From contig OY855912.1 of the NCBI GenBank assembly GCA_963693305.1, forward strand, positions 5,484,501 to 5,548,500: DNA of 64,000 nt, in the 5' to 3' direction. The translations under genes were made by a program, and so were the position numbers. Within the stretch, counting starts at the first letter, position 1, and each line of letters starts with the position of its first letter. Shown piece after piece: positions 35,101-47,300 of this stretch. Below the pieces are notes generated by a model. That model ran no database searches. It was not told the DNA's origin and worked only from the letters and a program-made list of their open reading frames with translations. Source of the DNA: Meandrina meandrites (taxonomy: Eukaryota; Cnidaria; Anthozoa; Scleractinia; Meandrinidae).

Positions 35101-38100
35101 AAGACCTGGATAACGTAACCCACTCTGAGCTGGTACAGAAATTTGGTAAGATTAAATTTCTTAAGCAGCTCCTTGGGTGCGTACGGGGAGGGAGTGAAGT
35201 GGGGGACGACAGATTTCACCCCTAAGACACACAATTCTCTTTTGATGGGACTGCTCATGGTTCTTCTTCGTGGTGTAGTTGGGAATACGTTTGTGGCTAA
35301 CTGGAGAAAAGGGAAATAGTCGAAATGGTTTTGTAAACTTTTGTTTGTGTTCTGTCTTCTGTAAACAAGACATTTCAACTCTAAATATGACACACACTTC
35401 AAGGCTGATGGCATAAGGTCTTAACGCGACTTATGGGTGGTGGTGTTTTAATCCCTGCATCAGATTTTTGTCACCTGGATAGCAATAAAACAGTTGTCTT
35501 GCTTATCCACAAAGCGACGAAGAAATTAACCTATTTTCACATGTTACAGTAGTTTTATTTTGCTAAGAGAATTATGCTACATTGAGAGTTAACGCGATTC
35601 TTTATTTCGTCACAGTACTCTTAAAAAAGAAATTAGCGGATGAATCATCAAAGAAGCAAGAGCTACAGTCAAGACTTCAGCGTCTCCAGAACGACCTCAT
35701 CAAGGTGACCAATTTTACTTATCTTGCTTGTCAACAGTTTGTTTTTTTGTTTTTGACTTACTTGTAACAAGCTTTCCTGTAAATATAAACAATGTCTGCA
35801 GGTGAAGTCTGCATATGAGCCAAGTGGCCCACCAGGCCGGAGCTTATCCCGGTTTCCGTAGCATGAAGCGACTAGGAGTATTGCTACTCCCCCCTGGACG
35901 GGATGCTAGTCCATCGCAAAAAACAATAGCAGTTGTATATTGGCAAGTACCGTATTTTTTCGATTAGACGGCCCCCGGTGTTTATTTCAAACTTGGCCTG
36001 GTGGACCCAGCTAGCGTTTTTTGACTCCTGCAATTTTGACGGCAAAAATGTATCTGTTTTATATACGTTAAGCTCAATAGATCTTAAAAAATACCTGAGG
36101 GCCTATTTTCAACTACGCCTTGGATACCCGGCGTTTATTTGGTGCTCGGTGTTTAATCGAGAAAATGCGGTAATAATCAGGTTTGTTTATTGACAGAAAA
36201 ATGAAATGGAAAAGGAGTTTTTGAAGCTGCAAGAGGCTCATGAAGGGCAACAGGCACTTTTACAGAAATTACAGGTATGTAGCATATCAATAAAGTAAAT
36301 TTCACAGCAATCTCAGCTCCTTCAACAAAGTGACTTCAACCGGTCCTGGCGTGCGTTTCTCAAAAGTCCCGAAAACTTCTCGGGCCCGAAAAGTTTTCGG
36401 GGTTCTTTTCGGGTGTGTTTCTCGGGTTCGGAAAAGCGTTTCTCAAAGCGCCCGATTTTCTCCCGAGATTTTCGGGGATGTTTTCGGGAAATATAATGCA
36501 AGGAATATAGCGCGAGCTTCGATTTTCTAGCCTGTGATTGGTTCAAAAATTGCAATTGACACCGCTGCACTGAGTTGGCTTCGTCACGTAAGCATCAAAT
36601 TCAAGACTTTTTCAATGAATCGCCCACAAAGTTTTATCTCTAGCTATTTGTTCAGTTCCAGCAACGTTTAGTTTTTAACACTGATTCACCTCTATGGGCT
36701 ACTGAACGTAAAGACAGCATGATGTAAGTGCTTAAAGAGTTTTTTGTGTTTTATTCTCGGCTTGTAGTTTACGAAGCACAATCTAATAAACTTTTGTAAT
36801 ATTGTTTTTGAGCCTTGAAATTTGGTCAAGTAAAGTTAATTTTGGTTGACTCTTCGCTATCATTGTCGCTCAGTACTTTGGTGAACTTGCTGTACATATG
36901 CTGAATGAATTTTGGCAATTTCTTTAAACAACTAAAGGCAGATAAAGTCGACAATCGAGTAGCTTTGTAAATCGCTCGCGCTGCGTTCTCTTCGCGGAGT
37001 GAGAGTTCTTCTTGGCGCACCCGAGTTTGTTTTGAAATTTGTCACCAAATCCTGCCAGCAGTCTTTCTTTCTCACAACCTCTAGTTTCGTCCTTTTCAAA
37101 TAAGGTCTTCGCCAGCTTTTTTTCCAAAAAAGCTCTTCGGAGAATGCCATTTTATGGGGATAAAATAAGTCCCGAGAAAGGTTTTCGGGAGCTCAAGAGC
37201 TCCCGTAAAGTTTACGGGAAAAAATGACGTGATTTTCTCGTGCCCGAACTTCTCGTGCGCTTTGAGAAACACTCGAAAGCTGTTTCGGGGGCTTTTCGGG
37301 ACCGTTTTCGGGCCCGAGAAGTTTTCGGAGAAACGCACGCCTGGTTGACTTTCCTTTGTTTTGCACTTCTCAGGGGGTAGCTTCTCCTCTAGCAAGACAT
37401 GACTGTTTGCTGCAAATTAAAGGGCCCAACTGATTATTTATCAAAAATAATCTTTGGTTATATTCAGCACCTTTAATCCAATGACCAGTACAGTTTGTCT
37501 GGAACTTTAGAGTCAAGGTTTTGAGGTATGACAAAGTGTCTCGCTATGGAGTTCACTCAAAAGTATGTGTCATCGCCATGACACAGCATGTACTAAAACC
37601 ACGAACACTGGGACACCGCAGAACAGCGCGGAACACCCTTGCAAAAGCTCACCCTATCCACCAAAAACACCAACTGCTAACCAAACCACCAACCGCTAAC
37701 TTCTAACCTCGTAAACTGACCTTGTTTGTGTGTGTTCCGGTGTTCCTGGTTTTAGTACATGCTCGATAATACTGATAATCGGCTACAGGGTAAATACTGT
37801 CCTTTTTAAGTAGAGTTATCCAGTTTTCGTATGATTGTATTTTGATGTTTGTGTAGGGGAAAATTCAGAAGACAAAGACAATTCAGGACACTTGCAAGAA
37901 ACAAGAAAAGGTAATAAGTCATTACAGATATCAATTTAAAAGTATGTTAACGTGAATTTGATCATAAAGCGCGGCACTAATTTAAGAGAACGAACAACTA
38001 ATACTTTTTGTGAATCAAAACTAAAAATTTATTGTTGAAATACTTACTTCATTGCAGGTTATTGTGCAACTTGAGCAGCTGTTAGCCAAGCAAGGAAAGG

Positions 38101-40937
38101 GACAACACAATGGAGGTGAGTTAGTTATAATACTTACAAACTATAACAGCGTTGATTAACTGCAGTTGGACCACAAAATACTAACACAAGTACTGCAAAG
38201 ACCACAGAAGGTGTCAAGAAAGCAGAGAAAGTTTGCCTGACTCACTATAAATTGTAATATCGTGTTCCTAAAGCCGCATCCATACGAGCGAATTTTATGT
38301 GACCATTTTTATATGATCGTGTACATGAGATAATTTTTCGACAAATGCATTCCCTGAAAAGCTAGCATTCCAGTTTTATGTGGCAAATTTGCCATATATT
38401 CAGAAGTTGGCAGTGGTTTCCAGGTCTCTTTACTCGCAACCATTTCTGGCGCGTTTGGAAACGAGTTTCTAACATAGCATTTGTTGCGTCGTGTACACGA
38501 GCAAATATATTTGCTACAGAAAAGTATAAAATTTGCGGCTTAACAATCACAAATAACGGTTAATATTTTTTAGGTGCATGCAGGAGGTGGGCCAGTACAC
38601 GACGGCTGGCGCTTTACCCACTTGATGTTATGCTAGTTTATTGCAGGTTACTGCGTGCATTCACCTTCATAAGATAACTCGTTTCTTTCTTTTGTTAATT
38701 TATAGAAACTAGTGGGACATACAGGACCCTTAGTGAGGAGAACATGAAGTTGCAAGCAGAAGTAATGCAATATAAGGTAATGATGATCTTAAATCTATAA
38801 TTGTAGTTTTTGTCCAGAAGTCTAGGCATTATCTCACACTTTTGGATATGTTTAATTGTAAAAAAGCTGTTTTTTTCTTAGAAATGTTTTCATGTTTATA
38901 ACCTCATTGTAGGAGCTGCTAAGAACGTCTGAAGCCAAGCAGAAGAAACCGAGGTACACACAATCATTGCATGTTGCATGCGAGTCCGAAATATTTCTTG
39001 TGGTGTTTTCACGTATTCTAATAGAAACGTACCATCTGTACCAATAGCTGTGTCATCGTTGAATATTCGTTCATAGTCAACGCTCATGCATTTGATTCCT
39101 GTAAAGAGGATCTCTAAAACAGAAAAGAGCGAAGATAAAAGCCTGTTGACGGCCTAGAGAACTTGTTGTATCATCCACAGGATATTCATTTCATTTTTGG
39201 TGGAGAAATTCAATACAATATACTTTTTGTACGATGCAACAAGATTCGGCAATTTGATTACGCGCCCTGTTCAATTTTATTTTTATTGCAGATCACCTGG
39301 TCCACATGCGGCGAGTGTAAGTAAAAGCCACCCGAGTCAATTCTTTTTACAACAAGAAACGGTTTGTCGACCTTACACAAGAGTTTGTTTAATTGTTAAA
39401 TGCTTTGTTTAGTACGGTTTTCCTTGGTAAGTTTTGTCTTGTGAAACTCTTCTGAGTTCAAATCATTTTCCAATCAAGTCAAATACTTCATCAGGAATTC
39501 ATTTAATTCAGGAATCTGTTAATTCAGAATACTCTGGAAGTCTTCTGACAGAGTCAAATAAATAACGGTAAATTAAATGTCTGAAAAAGATCTAGAATTT
39601 TGTTCAACTGAAGCAAAGCCTCTCTTTTTCAAGTAAACCTGTGTCAGCCTTGCGAACCCTGGACCAGTTGCGTTCCCGCTTAGTTAGATAATCTGCAGTT
39701 CATTTTTAAGAAGAAATCACATATCTAAAAATAGTCTTTGCCATGATCTCTGTCTTTATAGAATGGACCAATGTCGGATATGGAACGCCTGGAGTTTTAC
39801 GAAAAACTGGAGAAAGCAGAAGGACGAATTCTTGCACTTGAAAAACAGGTAAATTTAAAGTTAACATTTATATAAACTTGGTCAAAAAGGAAATTGTCAT
39901 AACTACCCACGAACTATTAGTATATATTAACTCCATTATTTATTCTCTAGCTGGCAGATAACGCGAGAAAATGGGCGAAAGACAAAGCTGAATTGCAGGT
40001 CAGAATACGTTTTCTTGTCATTCTTTGCAATGAAAGAAAATTTCCTTGCTGCTCGATTTGTTGGCTTTATTGATCACTTGAATTGAAACACTGAATAGAG
40101 ATCACTCTTTGAGACTAAGAACATACAATAAACCTCTGTTTTCTTTTTCGTTGCAGATGAAATTAAATGAAAGTGTGGCTCAGAACACGGGATACAAGAA
40201 TTCGTCCACCTCTATAGACATTCTGGACTGGGTTTGTATTGCTTTCCGTCGGTAAAATTACGATAATAGCCCCTCCCCGAAAATCCAGTCCCCGGTATCC
40301 TCCACTATTTTAGCCCATTGGCTTACATTTAGGTTTAACTCAGGGACCGGAGATATACCTTTTTACGATAATATGCTCATTTCACGACAGTGGGGAGCAG
40401 GGAGCGCTCGCCTCCCATCAATATGCCGGCCCGGGTTCTATTCCCTGACCCGGTGCCATATGTGGGTTGAGTTTGTTGTTGGTTCTCGTCCCTGCTCCGA
40501 TGGTTTTTCTCCGTGTTTTCTGGGTTTCTTCCCTTCACACAAAACACTTCTCAATTCCAATTCGATCAGACAACATTGCACGAATAAGCACTCTGTGGAA
40601 ATGCCACTGCAAATTCCAACTTATTATTTGTTATAAAATTCCCATTTATGTTTCATATCGTCATGTTTGGAGAGTTTTGCAGTACAACATTCTTCAGTTT
40701 ACATTTAAAATTTTTCAGATGCAAAATTCCTTCTAGAAAAATTCAAATCACTTCCCTTTATACCTGTTACCGCCCTTTCTCCGGATAAGTTAGATAAGTA
40801 ACTGTTTTATAGTCAGTTCTTTAATGCATAACTTTATTGTTTGTTCACAGCATAACGGACCAAAACCGGCCTCGCCTTCAAGACCTTTGGGTCCTCGGAG
40901 ACCTTCACCTAAACTGGATCCTTTGGAGAGAAGATAA
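21865..40937 (+). CDS. CCDC33-like: CCDC33-like protein, 32 exons, 1372 aa
   Basis: Exons: 21865-22245, 22829-23117, 23596-23820, 24383-24604, 25003-25167, 25643-26062, 26391-26482, 27096-27262, 28060-28193, 28566-28675, 29193-29297, 29556-29647, 30393-30643, 31065-31198, 31732-31803, 32091-32210, 32637-32773, 33144-33183, 33680-33733, 34396-34476, 35031-35145, 35616-35704, 36197-36274, 37857-37910, 38058-38115, 38706-38776, 38913-38953, 39292-39316, 39762-39848, 39951-39998, 40157-40231, 40851-40937. All junctions are GT-AG, phases agree, and the total is 4119 nt with stop. An in-frame TAA at 21856-21858 supports the ATG. Order: N-terminal C2-like region (residues 1-225), repeated AGSLANL exons, C2 domain (about 600-770), coiled coil (about 1053-1340), basic Pro-rich tail. 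The C2-then-coiled-coil order and motifs fit CCDC33, known in vertebrates as a testis-enriched protein. The family name is from memory; the exon model is firm. Confidence 0.8.
23596..25167 (+). CDS. Three tandem-like exons sharing AGSLANL motif
   Basis: Exons 23596-23820, 24383-24604 and 25003-25167 are all phase 1 at both ends. They encode AGSLANLIPSSE, AGSLANFCPSQE and AGSLANLCTSSY respectively, each followed by acidic, charged sequence. This reads as exon duplication producing a repeated short motif in a disordered acidic linker. Function unknown. Confidence 0.75.
25290..25500. mobile_element. SINE fragment in intron 5 of CCDC33-like gene
   Basis: Contains ttcttgtgttgtgtccttgg and ctgcaatggactggcattcc, shared with the SINE-like sequence at 17388-17660. 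The tRNA head is missing. Confidence 0.5.
27096..29647 (+). CDS. CCDC33-like central C2 domain (exons 8-12)
   Basis: The five exons encode EGHCEVVVLAHGALGLP, PPQPYVVGKSGKAEAQ, PSWEELLLIEVKE, VVILLVADHP and YHLELVQ in order, the classic C2 progression of strand 1, the PY-V strand, the W-E-E-L strand and the LxLxV strand. The calcium-ligand Asp pattern is not obvious, so phospholipid binding, if any, may be calcium-independent. Confidence 0.7.
30052..30356. mobile_element. Two-hairpin MITE (copy B), uninterrupted
   Basis: The same composite as 7640-8112 without the nested insertion; the first hairpin loop reads accgagccgcgaagcggcgag. It ends about 37 bp upstream of the exon at 30393, close to its splice acceptor. 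Confidence 0.75.
30728..30995 (+). mobile_element. tRNA-derived SINE in CCDC33-like intron
   Basis: A-box-like tggccaaatggttagtgc and B-box-like ggttcaagtctcc are followed by tgctgtgttgtattcttg and a ctgcaatagactt block, as in 17388-17660. Confidence 0.6.
31233..31402. mobile_element. MITE, TIR CAGGGGTRGATCYAG, 5-bp TSD TCTTG
   Basis: Ends caggggtagatctag and ctggattcacccctg are imperfect inverted repeats of the type at 6472-6625. TCTTG flanks at 31228-31232 and 31403-31407. A poly-C tract lies inside. Confidence 0.75.
32335..32524. repeat. 190-bp near-perfect palindrome in an intron
   Basis: Arms of about 86 bp pair around a loop near ataattgacat (32410-32425). They contain cgtttcggcagtgctgcc and the mirror ggcagcactgccgaaacg. 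It is an inverted-repeat element or a self-pairing RNA hairpin within the intron between exons 32091-32210 and 32637-32773. Confidence 0.85.
33680..40231 (+). CDS. CCDC33-like coiled-coil block (exons 19-31)
   Basis: Small exons encode heptad-rich sequence: EVDRYRTAMRKMATDLL, EANTRLRREVGQHDEIS, LKKKLADESSKKQELQ, KNEMEKEFLKLQEAHEG, VIVQLEQLLAKQ and RLEFYEKLEKAEGRILAL. This predicts a long, interrupted coiled coil for dimer or scaffold assembly. A possible skipped exon at about 34799-34907 (SSSSDSMQSSSLNHLF...) cannot be joined in phase to the next exon and is left out. Confidence 0.75.
33935..34135 (-). mobile_element. tRNA-derived SINE, antisense
   Basis: On the minus strand: A-box-like gcgcagtggtcagagcac, B-box-like ggttccattcc, then ggtgccatatgtgggttgag. 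The same body lies in sense at 40380-40580. Confidence 0.65.
35805..35930. mobile_element. SINE-like fragment
   Basis: Contains ggcccaccaggccggagc and ctacccccctgg-type words followed by gatgctagtccatcgcaa, typical of a dispersed SINE tail. Boundaries uncertain. Confidence 0.4.
35948..36172. mobile_element. 225-bp MITE, TIR TACCGTATTTTTTCGATTA
   Basis: Left taccgtattttttcgatta pairs with right taatcgagaaaatgcggta. TA at both tips suggests a Tc1/mariner-type target. It ends 24 bp before the exon at 36197. Confidence 0.7.
36348..37341. mobile_element. 994-bp inverted-repeat element in CCDC33-like intron
   Basis: Ends ggcgtgcgtttctc and gagaaacgcacgcc are inverted. Further in, cgaaaacttctcgggcccga pairs with tcgggcccgagaagttttcg. 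Subterminal regions are dense in cccga/tcggg words. Short internal minus-strand open frames are not recognised. No clear target duplication. Confidence 0.7.
40380..40580 (+). mobile_element. tRNA-derived SINE, sense
   Basis: B-box-like gggttctattcc, then ggtgccatatgtgggttgag, matching the antisense copy at 33935-34135. Confidence 0.65.
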
Positions 40938-41119
40938 CACCTTGCACCCAGCCCAGTCTTAAACGGGCAATATCATTGTCTGGGAGATTGGGTTCTAGAT
41001 ATCAATATTGGACTTGCAAACCGTGCTAACCCTTCTTCATGTTATATAATAAGTCTAATAAGTGTCAAGTGCGCAATCAGAGTATGACGTAATAGAAATG
41101 TGTTTCTTATTGAAGAGTT

Positions 41120-41304
41120 TACAGTTGAATCCCGATAACTCGAACCTTCAGGGGAAATCGAAAAAAGTTGGAAATATTGGGGTTTCGAGTTATCGAGGGT
41201 AAAATTAGTAAGAAAATTACGGTACCTGGAGGGGAAGTAAAAAAGGTTCGAGTTAGCGGGAGGTTCAAGTTATTGAGGGTTCGAGTTATCGGGATTCAAC
41301 TGTA
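41120..41304. mobile_element. Tigger/pogo-like MITE with TA ends, 185 bp
   Basis: tacagttgaatcccgataac at the left and its complement at the right form perfect inverted ends; TA at the tips fits Tc1/mariner-pogo targeting. It lies 180 bp past the CCDC33-like stop, probably in the 3' UTR. Confidence 0.8.
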
Positions 41305-41309
41305 GTTAG

Positions 41310-42300
41310 TAACTTCTCGCATGCTGCCCTTACAATAGCTCTTTTACTGGGCTTGTTTTTTTTATTCATTCCCGAACTGACAAGTAAGCTAGAACAAGGA
41401 TTATGACCAGTTTGGCGTAAAACAGCTTTACAGCGTACGCTGTTGAGTTCATACATACATGACTGACATGTCAGTCGTACGCATCTTAGTCATTTTGTGT
41501 ACATGTAAATTTTGCGATCGCAACTTAGTCACTTTTTGTTAATGCATCTACCTTATAAACCCATTTAACTTGGTCATCCTGAAATGAATTTACAAATTCA
41601 TTAAAAAGAATGTAGAGCACTTTACTCTTCTTCACCAACAAACATTACCCAAAATCCCTATATCAACTTGCCAGAATAATCCTAACCCACCAAATCCCGA
41701 TAGTGTGCGATACCTTTCAAGAAACTGTATTGAAAATGCAACCATATTATAGTCAATCCAGTCGTGAAAATGCGACCCCATCCAGCGGCACATCTCCATT
41801 AGCCCATTGCTACGGAGTACCCCTACCCGGGACCAAAACGTGTTGACGGTGTACAGTTTAATTTAATGTAGTTGTACAGAAGGGTTACAAGCGTTTCTCC
41901 AGACTTAATTTATTCACCAAATGTTTATATTGACTAAAAGAACTAAAGCAACTTGTGTTGTGTCATGTTTTCCTTTTTTTTTCTTTCTTTCTTTTTTTTT
42001 TTTTTTTGGGGGGGGGGGGGGGGGGTTAATAGCTGTGATGTCAACAGAGAAAATCAGTGGCCTTGCTAATATCAATCAAACAGCTCGTTAAGCTTTGCGT
42101 GGCGAGACCAAACAACGGCTGCGCGTGAAGGAGACTACTTGTACCCACGATTTTTGCATAGCATCTATTGTTTGAGGACTTTTGTTTTGACACCCAATAC
42201 TAAGATATAGAAATGCCAATCAAGTACAAAATTTTAAGGTGGGGGTACACCAGGTTTTGAGCGGTGGAAAAACAGGCTTCAGTTTTACCCCCACCTTGAA
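41310..42300. other. Spacer, no gene recognised
   Basis: Contains a T-rich then poly-G tract near 41975-42026 and a small hairpin of aaggtgggggta with tacccccacctt near 42235-42297. No coding exon is supported. Confidence 0.4.
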
Positions 42301-42309
42301 ACACCATAT

Positions 42310-42590
42310 ACGCTCTCGTATATGACATACACAGTGGCTTACGTTGTACGTGTTCTTGGGTATGAACTGTATTAAAGCACATCCTCAGAAAGAAAAAAAA
42401 ACTCGTCTAAATGGCTTTAACCCTTTTGCCGCTGAATTTTTTCAAGAAAACTCGGTTTTGACCGTAAAGCCAAAGTTTTGGTGCTGACATACGCAGCGGC
42501 TTATGTACGTGTTCTTGGGTATTAACTGTATTAAAGAAGCACAACCTAAGGGGAAAGGAAAAAAAACTTGTCTTAACGCTAAAAGAGGAT
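42310..42590. repeat. Diverged direct repeat, about 160-bp spacing
   Basis: gacata(c)(a/g)cag(t/c)ggctta...tacgtgttcttgggtat with aactgtattaaag occurs near 42322-42378 and 42485-42542. Confidence 0.65.
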
Positions 42591-42999
42591 TATAACCACA
42601 TAGGTTACGTGTGAGAAGTGAAATGTTGACCAATAAATGTATGGGAGTGATTGCTTTTCATGGATACGCATTGGATACACTCTATGATTGTTACACTACG
42701 TCCTTACTCTCACTTTTGTATTAACCGCTGCCCTCTCGGCAGCGCCCCGTCTCGGCCCAAAACCCCAAAAGCTCCTAGCGGTCTAAGGTGCGGGTGTTGC
42801 GGAAAAACAGGTCATGCTCATTTGCATCTCTTTAAATAACAAAAGAATAACAAAACAACACGTTTGTAATATGCCTCGTTAATTCCTTTATCCACTGAAT
42901 TAATTTTCCGCAATCCCGCACCTCACTCTGGGAGCGGCCACTTCCGCAATCATACCGATGGATACCCGATGCGCAGTTTATAATGTTGAGTTTGTAGTT

Positions 43000-43112
43000 G
43001 ACTAACATGGAGTCAGATGTACATGTAAGTCTAGAATTTACGAGGAAGCTGGTCTTCATCAAAGCATAGTTCATTAACTGGTGAAAGAAAGCTTACAATT
43101 TAATCCGCATTA
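43000..43112 (+). promoter_or_regulatory. 5' region of right paralogue, shared with the left
   Basis: atggagtcagatgtacatgt (near 43008-43027) and gtgaaagaaagctta just before the ATG are conserved upstream of the left copy. No certain TATA box. Confidence 0.45.
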
Positions 43113-44340
43113 ATGGCGTGCGGGCAAACGTCGGCGAATGCAGCAAGAGAGTTGAAAGATCCGAAGCGCATCAATGTTATGTTTCTCTGCGATGAGTGGA
43201 AGTCTTCAAAGGGTGGTCTGTCAACTTTCAACAGAGAATTTGCTGTTAATTTGGCAAAAACAACGAGTGACAGCATCAAAGTTCACTGTTACGTCTTGCA
43301 AAGCGATGAGTTGTGCAGAGAAGATGCCAGACAACATGGAGTGAATTTAATCACTGCTCGAAGTATTCCTGGATCCACTGACCCTCTGGATTGGTTGAAA
43401 ATTCCACCACCGGAACTGTCAAATCCTGACATTGTGATAGGCCATGGAAGAAAATTCGGTACTCCAGCATATTTCATTGTTCAAACTGCAAAGTGCAAGT
43501 GGGTGCATTTTGTTCATGTGTTTTGTGAAGACCTTGGAAAGTACAAAGTAACACAAAGTGCTTCACTTGATACAATCGAAGAACATGAGAAGAAACATAA
43601 AAGTGAAATTGAGCTGTGTAAAGCAGCAGATTTAGTTGTTGCTGTGGGATCACGACTTCAACAGAAGTACAACAGAAGTCTTCCAGATGTTAAGGTAGAG
43701 ATCATCACTCCTGGGATTTTAGAAAAGTTTTCCAATGAGTCACCACAGCTGGTCAAAGACAGATCAAAGAAGTTCAGTGTTTTTATGTTTGGTCGAGCAA
43801 GCTTTGAAGATCTTACGCTCAAAGGCTATGATATTATTGCAAATGCCATTGGATGCCTTGGCAAGAAGTTTGAGCTGACATTTGTTGGCTCGTCTCCTGG
43901 AGAACACAGAAAGATTGAGCAATGGTTTCTTGAAAAGACCCATATAAGCCGCAACCAATTAACAATTCGTAGCTATTGCAATGAGCAAGAACTTAAGATG
44001 ATGTTTCATGAGTCAGACATGGTCGCACTTCCTTCACGAACAGAAGGGTTTGGGTTGGTTGCGCTGGAAGCCATTTCTGCTTGTGTACCTGTTCTTGTTG
44101 CTGGCGAATCAGGAATAGCCGAGGCTTTGCAAGAAGTAGAGGGTGGGATGTCAGTTATTGTTGAATCAGATGAATCTGGAGAGTGGGCTCAAAGAATCCA
44201 GCAGTTGTCCAACCAAAGTCCAGATGAGCGACAAAACAGTGCAAAACTCCTCAAAGAGAACTACAGTAAAACTTATTCTTGGAGCAATGAGTGTGGGAGA
44301 TTCAAAGGCATGATTCAGGATTTAGCAGAAAGTGGAAATG
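43113..44340 (+). CDS. Right paralogue exon 1: GT4-type glycosyltransferase
   Basis: Starts MACGQTSANAAR; the ATG is in frame with the domain. INVMFLCDEW and SSKGGLSTFNREF form the N-terminal Rossmann glycine loop. VFMFGRASFEDLTLKGYD opens the second Rossmann fold, and TEGFGLVALEAIS contains the E-x7-E pair at residues 311 and 319, the donor phosphate/sugar site of GT4 retaining enzymes. Both halves are complete, so activity is plausible; the acceptor is unknown. It ends aaatg|gtatg in phase 1. If the intron were retained, translation would stop at 44378, giving a stand-alone 421-aa enzyme. Confidence 0.85.
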
Positions 44341-47300
44341 GTATGTTCACTAACACTTTCTTCCTCATCAATTATTAATACTTTTTTGTAGGTACATACT
44401 TGATAACCAGAGCAAACCAACTTTCTTTATTTATCACCATACAGTACACTATTGAAATACATGTAACTAATCCTAGCAGACCAGTATGCGGGAGGTGTGT
44501 CACATATGAACCTAGTAAATGGCCTTGCTCACCATGAGTTCCATAGCTCAGTGGATAGAGCTCCAACAAGGTGTATAGGAGGTCACAGCTTCGACTCCTC
44601 TCGGGACTCAGAATTTTTCTCCAGGGGGGGACTCCCATATGGAAGGGACGGGGATGCTCGTCGGAAATTTTGAATTTAACCCCTAAAAGAGACCAATCTG
44701 GGTGTGGCTGAACGTTATGCAGACCCCTAAAAGAGTAAATATAACGAATCAAAATTCTTTCTTTTATGTTATTTCTTTGCGTGCAACCCTAAACGAGACC
44801 TTGACGGCTAAAAATAATGACATTTTGCCCAGAACACCCTAAGCGAGACCAAAATCCAAAATTTACACCCCTAAGCGAGACGATGAGCATCCCCGTCCAT
44901 TTCATATGGGAGTCCCCCCCCCCCCCCGGGAATTTTTCTTTGTCCTATGCTCGTGATATGATGAACATTACATCTTCTCCATAGAATGTAAATTCTGACA
45001 AGCGATATGGCCCAAAATGTAGCATCAGCACATACACGTAGAATAAAATTGTGAAAAAAGACAACCTTTGTCAAAATTCCGACAGTGACATCAAGGTAGA
45101 GAAATAGGGACAAAGAGCAATGGTTTCAGTGGAATATTTTATTTGAAGACCAAGAATGGTTGGAAGCCAGAAGTAATTATTTTATTGGTCCAGATACACT
45201 GTATCTTCCTGAATACAGGTCTGTACAGGTGTTTTTTGTGCAATTTAAGGGGGGTGACTCTTAACTACCAATTTGTTTCTAAGGCAGGTTACTAATTGCT
45301 ATATTTTTGAAACAAAACCTCATACAGATAAGCTTTTTGCACGAGCTTGTTCTATTGAAGATTCCTTCAAGAGTTTCAGGTCACTGTCGTATTTAACGCA
45401 TCACGTGACCAGAACAGAATAAACCCTAAAACTCAAACGGTGAATAGATTTTAAAATTAAAATGAGCGTCAATAGGTAAAGAACGTCCACATGCGTAATG
45501 TGACTTAAGTATCATTTTTGTGAAATTTGCATTACTATAAGAGTTATGGCATAATAAACACTGATATTTACAGATTTTCATCAGTAGCATTTCCTTTTTT
45601 CATGTAAACGGTAAAAGCATATGTCAGATTATAAAGACAGCTACGTTATCTCTGATTTGTAAGCGAAATCGGAACTTTACCTTGTTTCCGTGGAGTTTTA
45701 GGGATTTTAAATTATATTGCGCACGGTTTGGGACTGGCACTAGTTTTTTCAAAGCAGGTGTACCCCCAAATAAAATTCACCATTTAGCGTTACAAAAAGC
45801 TTCAAAATCGCTTGCTTCAAAATACAGTCTTCAGCAATCCCGTAGTAACTGCTCTAGATCTGTAGTTAAGAGTCTCCCCCCTTAAAATCCAGTCTGGTTT
45901 AAGGTATATGTCATGGTTCAATTTTATCCTTGGTTCAAATTTTATTTTCCTTTGTTTTTAACTCATTATCATACATTACCATACCCAGAAATAAACGAAA
46001 ATAAAATTTGAACCAAGGATGAAACTGAACCACAACAAATATGTACAGGCATACTTGTACTACAATACTCCCTGATGAACTGAAGTAAGTGCTAGTGAAA
46101 TGAAACATGTAGGAGAAAATAAAATATTTTTACAACTCAATTTTGAAAGTTTGTAATCAATAGAAAAATTTAAATTCTGAGAAAAAATATGACTTCCTTT
46201 CAATTTCCGTCAGTGATGTGAAGTATGATAAAACTCAAACATGGGACATTTTTAAATTCTATCAAGCACCTCTGTAGAAATTCTAGATCTACAGGCAGAC
46301 CCCCTATGGAATCTCCTGCCCAGACTGTGCTCTGCTTGCCATTTTTTCCAGAAAAAATGAAGTTTGCTTTATCACAACTATGGTTTAAACATCAACTGCA
46401 TGTAAATGTAGCATAACTAACAAACTAAAAATGGATTTTTTGAATTGTTCCATGTGAACAGCTTTGAAAGTAAGGATTGATGTGGAAACCATGACACCAG
46501 CAGAACACAACACACAGAATACAACGCCCGTTTTAGCAACAGAATCAGAAGGATCTTCTGATGGTAGGTGCCAGGAAGCATCTTCAGTACCTGTGTCATC
46601 AGGACGTGCCCAGCCTTTGTCCACTGGGGCAGAGGTTCTCCAAACACCTTGCGTCATTCCGACAGGAGAAGAACTCTTTCGTTTAATTGTTTCAAACTAC
46701 CTGAAGACTACACCACCAACGTGCAAGGATGAACGTGACGAGTTTAAAGCATACCTGAAAGAAATGAGAGTTCTTGTGACTGGTGTTGAGATAGGAAGTT
46801 TGGTTATAACTGTGAAGTGTAATACACTTGAGATCCTGGAGGAGCTGTGGGAAGATTATTCATCTGGCCATCTAGGTGAAGTGGTTCAAAGATGTTTCGT
46901 GACGAAGAAGATCTTGACTGAACTGAGCCTTGCAGAGTTGAAGTTAAAAACAACAATATTGGAAAAGGAGTATGAAGCATACAAAGCCTACTTTGAGAAT
47001 GAATCAGCGAGAGGTTAGCTTTTTTAAGAAAGAAATATTTTTTGCCTCATAATAATATTATTTTAATTAGTAATTTTGGGTTTTGTTGCCTGCTGATTTG
47101 TTAACTTAAGTAACAGCAGTGTTTTTAGTACTAGGCAGAGGGCAGTTCAATGTCAAAAAAATTAGTTCAAACTTGGCATAATGAAGCAATGAGAACGAGC
47201 ATTATTACTAACCACAGCTGTAAAATAAATACTGAATCTGATGTTAAATAGGTGTACATCATGAAGGCCAACTCGCTAGTCTGTCTTTGTCTCCAAAGGT

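Noticed and set aside
36322..37395. Short proteins within the 994-bp inverted-repeat element
   Set aside because: No recognisable domain, and composition follows the cccga repeats.
44528..44610. Functional tRNA gene
   Set aside because: Acceptor ends pair but anticodon and T arms do not fold; treated as a SINE head.
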